A stretch of DNA of 12,268 nucleotides from an uncultured Candidatus Melainabacteria bacterium (GTDB lineage: Bacteria; Cyanobacteriota; Vampirovibrionia; Gastranaerophilales; Gastranaerophilaceae), in NCBI GenBank assembly GCA_934675685.1, contig CAKURL010000040.1:1-12268 (forward strand). The letters run 5' to 3'. Shown here one piece after another: positions 1 to 6,356 of the stretch. A program made the translations under genes and the position numbers. Under the pieces are notes generated by a model. That model saw nothing but the letters and a program-made list of their open reading frames with translations. It searched no databases and was not told the origin of the DNA. Position 1 is the first letter of the stretch, and the number at the start of each line of letters is the position of its first letter.

Positions 1-310
1 CTCTTGTGTAGACTCTATTTACGGCAAGGAAGATAAATCTTTCTGTAATTCTATTTGTGTTTAATAAGATAAACCCGACTTCGTTCATTTTTCTTTGAAG
101 GTCGTTTTTTGTTTCGACGCTCCAATTTTTTTTAGGCGCTTCAAAGCTTTGTACTACCTGTTCTTCTTGGATTTTGTTTTCAACCACAGGAACAACTTGA
201 GGAGCTTTTTTAACTTGTTGTTTTGGGGCTGAATATGAAATTGATGTTGTCATTAAAAGCGAACAAAATATTATAACTATCGAATTTTTCAAATTTTTCA
301 ATTTTTTCAT
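1..310 (-). CDS. secreted protein of unknown function, C-terminus cut off by window edge
   Basis: An open frame starts at ATG 308-310 and runs off base 1, giving 103 visible codons with no stop. AAGG lies about 6 nt upstream of the ATG, which supports this start. The N-terminus is a clear Sec signal peptide: a Lys-rich start (MKKLKNLKN), a hydrophobic core (IVIIFCSLLM) and a plausible signal peptidase I site after SYSA at about residue 28. There is no lipobox, because the only Cys is inside the hydrophobic core. A flexible Lys/Pro/Val/Gln-rich linker follows (about residues 29-60), then the start of a folded domain containing DLQRKMNEVGF and RITERFIFLAVNRVYTR. That segment vaguely recalls the region before the active site of M48-type peptidases, but the HExxH motif would lie outside the window, so no function is assigned. 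It lies 54 nt beyond the membrane-protein gene and may be the operon's last gene or have its own promoter. Confidence 0.75.
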   Translation of the reverse strand, partial: MKKLKNLKNSIVIIFCSLLMTTSISYSAPKQQVKKAPQVVPVVENKIQEEQVVQSFEAPKKNWSVETKNDLQRKMNEVGFILLNTNRITERFIFLAVNRVYTR

Positions 311-364
311 TTTTTACCTTCATATAGAATTTATTACAGAATAATTTTACATCAAAATTTTTTA

Positions 365-706
365 TTAATGCAAATTCAATAAATATATTAAACTTAAGCA
401 AAAAATTGCAAATTGCGCAAGAGAATATACCTTTAAGGTTTTAAATTTCACCATCTTTCCAATTAAAAAAGGAGCAAACACAAAAAAGCCTGAAAGATAA
501 TATATTTTTTCATCTTTTAAAAAGCCTAAAGCAAAAAGCACCAAGAAACCTAAGCAATATAAAAGTAAAAGTGCCACATTATATGTTGCTATATCTGCTC
601 TTGTTTTCGGGTGGATATTTTTTTTAAAAAGCATATATGACCCAAAAGCAAATAAAATAATTTGAAAAATGTTAATTGCTTGCATTGTTTTAACTAAATT
701 CATCAT
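365..706 (-). CDS. small four-helix integral membrane protein, unknown function
   Basis: This 113-residue protein consists mostly of four hydrophobic segments, at about residues 10-27, 43-62, 69-84 and 94-111, joined by short charged loops (KKNIHPKTRAD, KDEKIYY, KMVKFKT). It is predicted to sit in the cytoplasmic membrane. There is no cleavable signal peptide and no recognisable catalytic or transport motif. The start is ATG 704-706, the first of two adjacent ATG codons, and it overlaps the hydrolase stop by four bases (ATGA). The second ATG would leave a one-base overlap. The overlap implies translational coupling to the upstream alpha/beta hydrolase and membership of the same operon. I do not recognise the family. 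A membrane partner of the hydrolase or a lineage-specific small membrane protein are both possible. Confidence 0.75.
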   Translation of the reverse strand: MMNLVKTMQAINIFQIILFAFGSYMLFKKNIHPKTRADIATYNVALLLLYCLGFLVLFALGFLKDEKIYYLSGFFVFAPFLIGKMVKFKTLKVYSLAQFAIFCLSLIYLLNLH

Positions 707-1539
707 ACTATTGCTTTTTCCTCGCTTTTTTCTTCAAATTCTTCCAAGAATTTTTTTGCGCAATCCATCACATAAGCTTTTTCTGAATCATATAAGACCA
801 TGTGATAACTGTCTTTTAGTTCTATATATTCTTTCTTTTTAGAATTTATATTCTTATAAACGAGCTTTGCTCCTTTTGGGCTTGTTAAGTTGTCAAATTT
901 TGAATGAATAATAAGAGCAGGGGTTGTGATTTTAGATAAATTTTTTCTTGTTGCTTTTGATAATTCTAAAAGTTCATAAACGCAATTTAGAGGGTAATTA
1001 TCCATACCTACTGTTGTTCTTGACATGATTTTTGCTAATTTTCTTCTCGTGTCCTCATTTTTAATTCCTAGGGAATTATCTTCCGGAAATGTATAATAAA
1101 ATCTGAAAATCGTGGAAAGCCCCAAAGGCAAAAGCACTTTTCTTTTTGGCATGCAAAAACCATCTAAAAATAATGTGGTGGATAGTGGGATTATTCCTGT
1201 GATGTCTTGGTTTTGCTCTGCTAAATATAAGCTAACTACAGCGCCCAAGCAAAGCCCTGACAAGAAAAACTGGTCATAATTTTTTCTTAAAGTTGAATAT
1301 TTTTCTTGCGCAAAATCTACCCAATCCCTCCAAGAGACTTCTTCGATTTCGTTTAGCCTGTCTCCGTGCCCCGGAAAAGAATAGCAAAAGACGTCAAACC
1401 CAAGCTTAAAGCAAAAAAGACCGTATTTTTTCATCTCAAAGGGGCTTCCTGTGAGCCCATGGAACAATAATACGGCTTTTTTGGATTTCAAGCCTTCTTT
1501 TTCTTCATGAAGTAGTTCGAAGTCTATGCTTCCTAGCAA
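703..1539 (-). CDS. alpha/beta hydrolase with a Cys nucleophile elbow (carboxylesterase/monoacylglycerol lipase-like)
   Basis: This 278-residue alpha/beta-hydrolase resembles Est30-type carboxylesterases and monoacylglycerol lipases. The oxyanion-hole motif LLFHGLTGSP is at about residues 24-33. The nucleophile elbow SGLCLGA at 94-100 puts Cys97 (codon TGC at 1249-1251) where family members normally carry Ser. Asp216 (HSKFDNLTSP) and His246 (SYHMVLYD) complete a likely triad, and a cap or lid segment lies at about 120-185. There is no signal peptide, so it is probably cytoplasmic. Cys nucleophiles are known in this superfamily in dienelactone hydrolase and PHA synthase, but overall similarity here is to the esterases. 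The start is TTG 1537-1539, supported by GAGG 8 nt upstream. It overlaps the aminotransferase end by 7 nt, and its stop overlaps the membrane-protein start by 4 nt. The substrate is unknown. Confidence 0.88.
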   Translation of the reverse strand: MLGSIDFELLHEEKEGLKSKKAVLLFHGLTGSPFEMKKYGLFCFKLGFDVFCYSFPGHGDRLNEIEEVSWRDWVDFAQEKYSTLRKNYDQFFLSGLCLGAVVSLYLAEQNQDITGIIPLSTTLFLDGFCMPKRKVLLPLGLSTIFRFYYTFPEDNSLGIKNEDTRRKLAKIMSRTTVGMDNYPLNCVYELLELSKATRKNLSKITTPALIIHSKFDNLTSPKGAKLVYKNINSKKKEYIELKDSYHMVLYDSEKAYVMDCAKKFLEEFEEKSEEKAIV

Positions 1540-2936
1540 TTTGCAAACCTCGTGAATAATTGGTCGATTAATTCAATCGCCATATCGATTTCTTCATAAG
1601 TAATAGTGATTGGAGGAACTAAAGTCAAAGAGTTTTTGTAGTGGCTTCCTGTATTCAAGATGATACCGCATTTTTCGCCTCTATAGCTCAAGTTTCCTTT
1701 GTAGCCTTCAGTTAAGATATCATGGCAAAGTTTAGGATCAGGTGTGTAGCCATCTTCTAGGGTACATTCAATTCTTAAAGCTAAGCCTAAGCCATCTACC
1801 GTACCAATTGTTTTGTGGCGTTTTTCTAAAGTTTTTAAGCCGTCTAAGAAATATTTTCCTTTTTCTTGCACTTCTTTTTCGATTTTTTCAGAATTTTCTT
1901 CGAAGTAGCTCATAACTTCGTATCCTGCCCTCATGCCGATTGGGTTGTTGCAGAATGTGGAGTGCGTTCTTCCTGCAGGCCAAACTGTTGGGTTGATTAA
2001 TTCTTCTTTTGCCCACATGCCGCCCAATGGGTTCATGCCGTTTGTTAAAGATTTGCTGAATGTAATTACGTCCGGTTTTACTCCAAAGTGTTCTATAGAC
2101 CAGAGTTTGCCTGTTCTATACATGCCCATTTGGATTTCGTCTGCAACAAATAATACGCCAAAATCGTCTAAAACTTTCTTTAATTCTTTGAAATATCCTT
2201 TTGGAGGAACAATATAGCCGCCTGAGCCTTGAACAGGTTCTACGAAGAATGCGCCGCATTCAGAGTGTTTTGTAGAATGATTATAAAGGCCAGAGCAGCC
2301 GTCTTCAAATTCTCTTCTTAATTGTTTAACGCAATAATAGTTGCAAGAGTCGCATTTTTGGCCATAAGGACATCTGAAGCAATATGGGTATGGAACGAAG
2401 TGCGCTTGGTCGCCAAAGTGGCCAAATGGTTCGCGGTAGCGATATCCTGCGGTCATGCAAGCAGAGCCTAGAGTTCTTCCGTGGTATGCGCCAAAGAAAG
2501 AAAACATTCTGTTTTTCTTTGTGTAGTTGCGGATAAGTTTAATAGCGTCTTCGACTGCTTGAGAACCGCCTACGTTAAATTGTACTCTACCTTTTGTTTG
2601 AAATCTTTCAATACAAGCTTTTGCGATTTTTTGAGATAATAAAGCTTTGTAGTCATATAAAAACCTTGATGAAATTTGCGGCATTGCATTTATTTGCTCG
2701 ATTACAGCTTCTGAAATTCTTTTGTTTTTGTAGCCTAAGTTGCAAGAAGCAAACCACATTTGCAAGTCTAAATATCTTGTTTTGTCTTTGTCAAACATAA
2801 AAGTTCCTTCGCAATCGTGAAAGATTTTAGGAACTTCGTCATAGTGTACTGTGTCTCCAAAAGAACAGTATTCTTTATCAATATTTAATAGTTCTTCATC
2901 AGTGATTTCAACGTGTTTAGCGTTAATGACTTCCAT
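1533..2936 (-). CDS. class III PLP-dependent aminotransferase with a five-cysteine insertion
   Basis: This 467-residue protein has the full fold-type I, class III aminotransferase signature. There is a phosphate-binding GGS turn near residues 123-125 and YHGRTLG near 151. The cofactor-nitrogen-binding Asp266 is in FVADEIQMGMYRTGKLW, and the Schiff-base Lys295 is in ITFSKSLTNG. RTHSTFCNNP (323-332) fits the phosphate-contacting loop from the partner subunit. A Cys-rich stretch at 186-202 has spacing C-x2-C-x5-C-x2-C-x3-C. Similar inserts occur in GABA/omega-amino-acid aminotransferase relatives, and mammalian GABA aminotransferase holds a [2Fe-2S] cluster on a CxxC. The enzyme should move an amino group from an omega-amino acid or diamine to a 2-oxo acid in the cytoplasm, but the exact substrate cannot be read. 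It lies 3 nt after the phosphatase stop and overlaps the hydrolase start, so it is in their operon. Confidence 0.93.
   Translation of the reverse strand: MEVINAKHVEITDEELLNIDKEYCSFGDTVHYDEVPKIFHDCEGTFMFDKDKTRYLDLQMWFASCNLGYKNKRISEAVIEQINAMPQISSRFLYDYKALLSQKIAKACIERFQTKGRVQFNVGGSQAVEDAIKLIRNYTKKNRMFSFFGAYHGRTLGSACMTAGYRYREPFGHFGDQAHFVPYPYCFRCPYGQKCDSCNYYCVKQLRREFEDGCSGLYNHSTKHSECGAFFVEPVQGSGGYIVPPKGYFKELKKVLDDFGVLFVADEIQMGMYRTGKLWSIEHFGVKPDVITFSKSLTNGMNPLGGMWAKEELINPTVWPAGRTHSTFCNNPIGMRAGYEVMSYFEENSEKIEKEVQEKGKYFLDGLKTLEKRHKTIGTVDGLGLALRIECTLEDGYTPDPKLCHDILTEGYKGNLSYRGEKCGIILNTGSHYKNSLTLVPPITITYEEIDMAIELIDQLFTRFANC
1548..1551 (-). promoter_or_regulatory. ribosome binding site supporting the TTG start of the hydrolase
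   Basis: GAGG on the minus strand lies 8 nt before TTG 1537-1539, inside the last codons of the aminotransferase gene. No ATG or GTG is available in frame near the N-terminus before the LLFHG core strand, so this site decides the start. Confidence 0.6.
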
Positions 2937-2939
2937 ATT

Positions 2940-3581
2940 TTATACCCCATTAATCTTTTTTATAGTTTTGATTATAGCACCAAAGTTTTCAAAATAAATA
3001 TTTTGTATATCGTTCTTAACACAATATTTATATAATGACTTTGTTGCAAATAAGTGTTTTGCGCCTTTTGCGACACATAAATCGCTTGTGCCGTCCCCTA
3101 TATAGCAATATTCCTTTTCTTTGATTTTTTTGCATTTGCACATGCCAGCGCCAATTTTGCAATTTTTGTTTTCGTTTGGAAATTCAATATCGAATTTGTT
3201 GTCTTTGTAGATTAAATGGTTTGCAAAGATTTTAATGTCCTTAATTCCATTTAATTCTAGAGTTCTTTTTATAAAATAGTCAAATCCATCGCTCAAGATG
3301 ACAAGCTCAATATTGTTTTCTTTTAAAAAGTTATAAAATTCAATAAAGCCATCTGTTAGCTCGATAGCTTTTAAAAAGCTTTCTAATTGCTCGTTTGTGA
3401 CTTCTTTTAACAATTTTACTTGGATAGAAGTGTTTTCTTTTGAAGTGATTTTTCCTTCTGTCCATAAATCTTCTGATTTTGTCCAAGATGGGTCTGCGTA
3501 TTCTTCATAAAAAGCGTTTACGACATCTTTTTGGGTAATTGTTCCATCAAAATCGCAATATATTTTCTTGATTTTACACAC
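2940..3581 (-). CDS. MtnX-like HAD-superfamily (subfamily IB) phosphatase
   Basis: From GTG 3579-3581 this is 213 residues. HAD motif I is DFDGTIT (nucleophile Asp10, acid Asp12), motif II is VILSDG (Ser97), and motif IV is YIGDGTSD (Asp163, Asp167). A Lys/Cys-rich stretch, GAGMCKCKKIK, precedes motif IV and supplies the motif III lysine. This layout, with EEYADPSW and GKITSKE after motif I, is typical of MtnX/2-hydroxy-3-keto-5-methylthiopentenyl-1-phosphate phosphatases and related phosphoserine-phosphatase-like enzymes. I chose the GTG start because AGAGGA lies 7 nt upstream and because family members begin just before motif I. ATG at 3600-3602 would add seven residues but has no ribosome binding site. 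No other methionine-salvage gene is visible, so the physiological phosphoester could be different. It lies between ldpA and the aminotransferase in the operon. Confidence 0.88.
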   Translation of the reverse strand: MCKIKKIYCDFDGTITQKDVVNAFYEEYADPSWTKSEDLWTEGKITSKENTSIQVKLLKEVTNEQLESFLKAIELTDGFIEFYNFLKENNIELVILSDGFDYFIKRTLELNGIKDIKIFANHLIYKDNKFDIEFPNENKNCKIGAGMCKCKKIKEKEYCYIGDGTSDLCVAKGAKHLFATKSLYKYCVKNDIQNIYFENFGAIIKTIKKINGV

Positions 3582-3588
3582 TTTAAAT

Positions 3589-3594
3589 TCCTCT
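3589..3594 (-). promoter_or_regulatory. ribosome binding site favouring the GTG start of the MtnX-like phosphatase
   Basis: AGAGGA on the minus strand is spaced 7 nt from GTG 3579-3581. It lies inside the longer ATG-started frame, whose own upstream sequence (TTTAAAGC) shows no Shine-Dalgarno match. Confidence 0.5.
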
Positions 3595-3647
3595 AAAAGC
3601 ATGCTTTAAAAAGCAAACTTAGGTCAATTTTATCATAAACATGAAAT

Positions 3648-4622
3648 TTAGACTAAATTTTTAAGTGATGTTTCGACTAAATTCCTTGCGATGTCTACAG
3701 CTTTTAAAAACTTTTCTTTGTTTTCAAAAAAGTCTTCGTCTTTTATATATTCAAAAACAATTTTTCGAGCATAAGAACCAATAGAAACCCCGTTTGCTTT
3801 TATTTCGCAAAGCTTTGCAAGCTCTGTTGTTTTTGAATTTGTTCCACCCGAAAGCAAAATAAAAACCGGCAAATTTGCTCTTTGGATAATTTCCCCCATG
3901 GCGACTGCTTGAAGAGTGGTCTTGAAGTCGTCTTTTCCTCCGGACATAGGCGCACCATCTGCTTGAATAATTGTGGAATATGGGCTTCTGTCTTTTATCA
4001 TGCGAGAAATTCTTTTTATGGTATCCTCGTTTCCGATTTTGGACCTATCCAAGCAAATGCTCAACATTCCTTTAAAATTTGAATTAATTAAAGTCCATTT
4101 TTCGTCTATTTCTTTTTCGTCTTTGCTTAATGTGTGAAATTCTATGCAATCCAATAATGGTGCAATTTCTGGCAAAATTGCGCTAAAGTCTTGCGCGCCA
4201 TCAAGCATTTTTATTGCTTTTTTTGGGCAAATTTCAAGACATTTTTCGCAGCCTATACAGCGTGCTTTGTTTATTAAAATTTTGTTTTCTTTTTCTTCTA
4301 TGGCGAAGCTTGGGCAACTCGAGATACATTTTTTGCAATTTATGCAATTTTTTTCTTCGATAAAGGCTTTGTTTATGTGCTTGTCTCCATTTGTAGCTAA
4401 AGAAGCGCACAAAAATCTTTCTTCTTTTTGTCCTAGTTCTTGTGCTCTTTTTAAACCTTTTTTAGCAGCTAAAATGACCTCTTTTTTTGCTGCCACGTCG
4501 AAAAAAGAAGCGCCCGCCAAAGAATAGACTGTGCACAATTTTTCGATTTCTTTTTCGTCTTCGTTTCCTGCGGCACAGATTAATTTAAAACATTTTCTAT
4601 TTTTTAAAATGTCGAACAACAT
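3648..4622 (-). CDS. ldpA: LdpA-like iron-sulfur protein (light-dependent period protein homologue)
   Basis: This 324-residue protein has an N-terminal segment like that of cyanobacterial LdpA (LICAAGN at about 15-20; LAGASFFDVAAKKEVI at 35-50). Two bacterial-ferredoxin motifs follow: C93-x2-C96-x2-C99-x3-C103 and C122-x2-C125-x2-C128-x3-C132, predicted to bind two [4Fe-4S] clusters. The C-terminal domain has the LdpA landmarks IIQADGAPMSGG (218-229), LLSGGTNSKTTELAKL (256-271) and GVSIGSYARK (278-287), in the LdpA order. In Synechococcus, LdpA is a redox-sensing Fe-S protein that feeds light/redox state into the circadian clock. In a probably non-photosynthetic relative its role must be different or more general, such as redox sensing. 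It is the first gene of the minus-strand operon. No Shine-Dalgarno precedes ATG 4620-4622, but a -10-like TTAAAAT ends 7 nt upstream, so a leaderless or very short leader is possible. Confidence 0.88.
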   Translation of the reverse strand: MLFDILKNRKCFKLICAAGNEDEKEIEKLCTVYSLAGASFFDVAAKKEVILAAKKGLKRAQELGQKEERFLCASLATNGDKHINKAFIEEKNCINCKKCISSCPSFAIEEKENKILINKARCIGCEKCLEICPKKAIKMLDGAQDFSAILPEIAPLLDCIEFHTLSKDEKEIDEKWTLINSNFKGMLSICLDRSKIGNEDTIKRISRMIKDRSPYSTIIQADGAPMSGGKDDFKTTLQAVAMGEIIQRANLPVFILLSGGTNSKTTELAKLCEIKANGVSIGSYARKIVFEYIKDEDFFENKEKFLKAVDIARNLVETSLKNLV

Positions 4623-4626
4623 AAAA

Positions 4627-4681
4627 CGATTTTAACATAAAAGTTTTACATTTTTTAACATTTTTAAAACAATAAAGTCAA
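4627..4681 (-). promoter_or_regulatory. candidate ldpA operon promoter region
   Basis: On the minus strand TTGACT (4676-4681, five of six to the -35 consensus) is followed 17 nt later by a weak -10, TTAAAA. A second -10-like TTAAAAT lies only about 7 nt before the ldpA ATG. Three similar ATGTTAAAA/AATGTAAAA blocks occur in the stretch. Which hexamer is used cannot be decided from sequence alone in such AT-rich DNA. Confidence 0.4.
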
Positions 4682-4706
4682 TTTTTCTCTTCAAAAATAC
4701 TTTATT
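4671..4706. promoter_or_regulatory. interrupted inverted repeat between divergent genes, candidate operator
   Basis: AATAAAGT (4671-4678) and ACTTTATT (4699-4706) are perfect reverse complements. Inside them ATTTTT (4681-4686) and AAAAAT (4693-4698) form a second inverted pair, leaving CTCTTC as the centre and a two-base offset (CA) on one side. The dyad covers the candidate -35 of ldpA and abuts the likely promoter of the plus-strand gene (TACATAAT, 4709-4716). It could therefore bind a dimeric regulator of both. AT-rich context makes chance similarity possible. Confidence 0.35.
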
Positions 4707-4736
4707 AATACATAATTTGGATTTACTACACACAAA

Positions 4737-4743
4737 AGAGGAG
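4737..4743 (+). promoter_or_regulatory. strong ribosome binding site of the 514-residue protein gene
   Basis: AGAGGAG is placed 6 nt before ATG 4750-4752. It fixes that ATG as the start and excludes the in-frame TTG at 4717-4719, which has no binding site. Confidence 0.75.
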
Positions 4744-4749
4744 ATAAAG

Positions 4750-6294
4750 ATGGGTATAAATACATCTACACTTGGAATTAATTACGCAAGCACAACTGGA
4801 AATTTCGCTTCGAAACAAGCAAAATGGAAAAAATTAGCTGCACAAAGTGCAAATAGCAACAGTTCAAAAGCAAATTCTTCTGTTTATACAACTTCAACAA
4901 TTTTAGGAATTGAAGACAATAAATGTACTGATGGAAAAGATGATGGCAAAATCAGTTTCTTTTCAAAAGTCGCAAACGTTGTAGAAGGTAGCGCAAAAGG
5001 CGTTTTGAATATGGCAAAATCTGCTATTCAACACCCTTTTAAAACAGCTGCTATGGTGGGTGTTTGCTGTATCCCTGTGGTTGGGCCTATCGTGGGTGGC
5101 GGCCTTGCTGCTTATGGCTTATATTCAGGAGGAAAACAAGTTTTAAATGCTATTAATGTTGCAAATAACGCTACAACTGACGCGGAAGCAAAAGCCGCTT
5201 TTGAAAATATCGGCTCAGGCGCAGTCACCGTAGGCGTGAGCGCAGTAGGTTTAAAAGCAAGCGCAGGTGCCCTAAAAGGACAATTAAATGGCGGCTCTTC
5301 AACTGTGAATGCTGTAAAAGATGCTGTTTCAAATAAAGCGACCGCAGGAGAAGTTGCAAAAACTGCAGTTACAGAAGGCATAAAAGAAACAGCAACAAAC
5401 GTTGGAAATCTTGTTCAAGGTGTTGTTAAAAAAGGCCAAAAAGCATTAGAAAAAGGCAAAGAATATGCAAAAGAAGCACAAGAAGGAAATTTAGGAAATA
5501 AATTAAAACAAGACGTGAGTGAATTTGCGGAAAATGCAGGAAACAAAGTCCAAGAAAAAGTGGACGGGGCTAAGAAAAAAGTCGACGAATTTAATGCTAA
5601 AAGAGACCCTGAAGCAAAAGCACAAGCGAAGGAACTCAAAGAAGCTCAAGCTAAGTCAAAAGCAGGTGAAGCGCAAGCGATAAAAGATCAAGCTACAGTC
5701 GATGGTGCTGAAGTAACTGCAAATAAAAACGGCACTTTTGAAGTTAAATATCAAGATGGCACAGTTATGAAATATTCTAAAAATGGTCAATTGCAATCTC
5801 AAACTTTAGCTGATGGCACGGTAGAAACTTATAACGCAAAAGGCGAAATTACTAAATCAACTTCAAAAACTGATACTAAAACAGAAACCACAACATATAA
5901 AAAAGACAAAGCAACTTCTAAAACGACTGAAACTAGCATCGATGCTAAAACTACAACAAAAAGAAGTGAATCTTATGTAGATAATAAAACTTATTCTTCT
6001 GAATCTACAAAAGTTGAAGGTAAAACAACTTATTCTGAAAAAGGAGTTTATACTGATGGTGATAAATTCACTGGAATCAAAACAAATGGCAACAAAACTA
6101 CTTGGTATGAAAATGGGACAAAAGTTGAAAATCCAAGTGCTCTAACTCAAGCAAGAATCAGATATGAAGCTTCTAAGTCAGGTGTTTATATCGATAAAGC
6201 AATCGGCGATGGCTCTACTACAATCTTTGGTCATACAATTGATTCAAAATATGCTCAATACTTTGGAGCTCTTACTTCTCAACAAAATAAATAG
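4750..6294 (+). CDS. unrecognised Ala/Lys/Thr-rich protein with hydrophobic hairpin, LEA-like helices and beta repeats
   Basis: From ATG 4750 this is 514 residues, and I do not recognise it. Visible segments in order are as follows. Residues 1-50 are a Ser/Thr/Asn-rich N-terminus (MGINTSTLGINYAS) without a signal peptide. At 61-72 an EF-hand/dockerin-like loop (DGKDDGKIS) lacks the usual acidic last ligand. Residues 99-125 are a Gly/Ala/Val hydrophobic hairpin centred on CCIPVVGPIVGGGLAAYGL, possibly membrane-inserting. Residues 140-225 are small-residue-rich. Residues 225-315 are an Ala/Lys/Glu amphipathic helical stretch like LEA proteins (KGQKALEKGKEYAKEAQ). Residues 328-370 hold two DGTxxxY-type beta repeats, and 370-460 is Thr/Lys-rich, beta-prone sequence. 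The tail contains GDGSTTIFGHTIDSKYA. The gene stands alone between a divergent promoter region and a hairpin. A secreted or envelope-associated effector or structural protein is conceivable, but nothing proves it. Confidence 0.8.
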   Translation: MGINTSTLGINYASTTGNFASKQAKWKKLAAQSANSNSSKANSSVYTTSTILGIEDNKCTDGKDDGKISFFSKVANVVEGSAKGVLNMAKSAIQHPFKTAAMVGVCCIPVVGPIVGGGLAAYGLYSGGKQVLNAINVANNATTDAEAKAAFENIGSGAVTVGVSAVGLKASAGALKGQLNGGSSTVNAVKDAVSNKATAGEVAKTAVTEGIKETATNVGNLVQGVVKKGQKALEKGKEYAKEAQEGNLGNKLKQDVSEFAENAGNKVQEKVDGAKKKVDEFNAKRDPEAKAQAKELKEAQAKSKAGEAQAIKDQATVDGAEVTANKNGTFEVKYQDGTVMKYSKNGQLQSQTLADGTVETYNAKGEITKSTSKTDTKTETTTYKKDKATSKTTETSIDAKTTTKRSESYVDNKTYSSESTKVEGKTTYSEKGVYTDGDKFTGIKTNGNKTTWYENGTKVENPSALTQARIRYEASKSGVYIDKAIGDGSTTIFGHTIDSKYAQYFGALTSQQNK

Positions 6295-6318
6295 TTTAAA
6301 AATTTAAAACAAAAGACT

Positions 6319-6355
6319 AAATGCTTGGAGGATTTAAATAATCTTTCAAGCATTT
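6319..6355 (+). terminator. 16-bp hairpin after the 514-residue protein gene, probable transcript end
   Basis: Left arm 6319-6334 and right arm 6340-6355 pair over 16 positions around a five-base loop (TAAAT). Fourteen pairs are Watson-Crick and two are G-U, so the stem is perfect only in plus-strand RNA. It begins 25 nt after the upstream stop codon. No clean U-tract follows (TATGCTATAAT), so termination efficiency is uncertain and RNA 3'-end protection is an alternative role. Confidence 0.6.
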
Positions 6356-6356
6356 A

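Noticed and set aside
61..75. Dockerin/EF-hand calcium site in the 514-residue protein (residues 61-72; coordinates here are residue numbers, bases 4930-4965)
   Set aside because: Only one loop is present, position 3 is Lys and the last ligand is Ser. It is too weak to call a calcium site, so it is noted only as a resemblance.
210..401. 63-residue minus-strand frame spanning the 310-364 gap
   Set aside because: It overlaps the signal-peptide gene in another frame and has no good ribosome binding site. The 1-310 frame has a proper signal peptide and Shine-Dalgarno.
1933..2217. Plus-strand open frames opposite the aminotransferase and ldpA genes (also 2594-2800, 3882-4082, 4144-4527)
   Set aside because: They lie antisense within well-recognised genes, lack ribosome binding sites and have no domain-like composition.
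4717..4749. TTG start giving an 11-residue longer 514-residue protein
   Set aside because: AGAGGAG sits 6 nt before ATG 4750, and the upstream TTG has no ribosome binding site.
5112..5639. Minus-strand open frames opposite the 514-residue protein, ferritin and solenoid genes (also 6354-6542, 6562-6828, 9644-9844, 9863-10075, 11855-12154)
   Set aside because: They are mirror frames of AT-rich, Lys/Ala-rich coding sequence, with no start signals or recognisable protein features.
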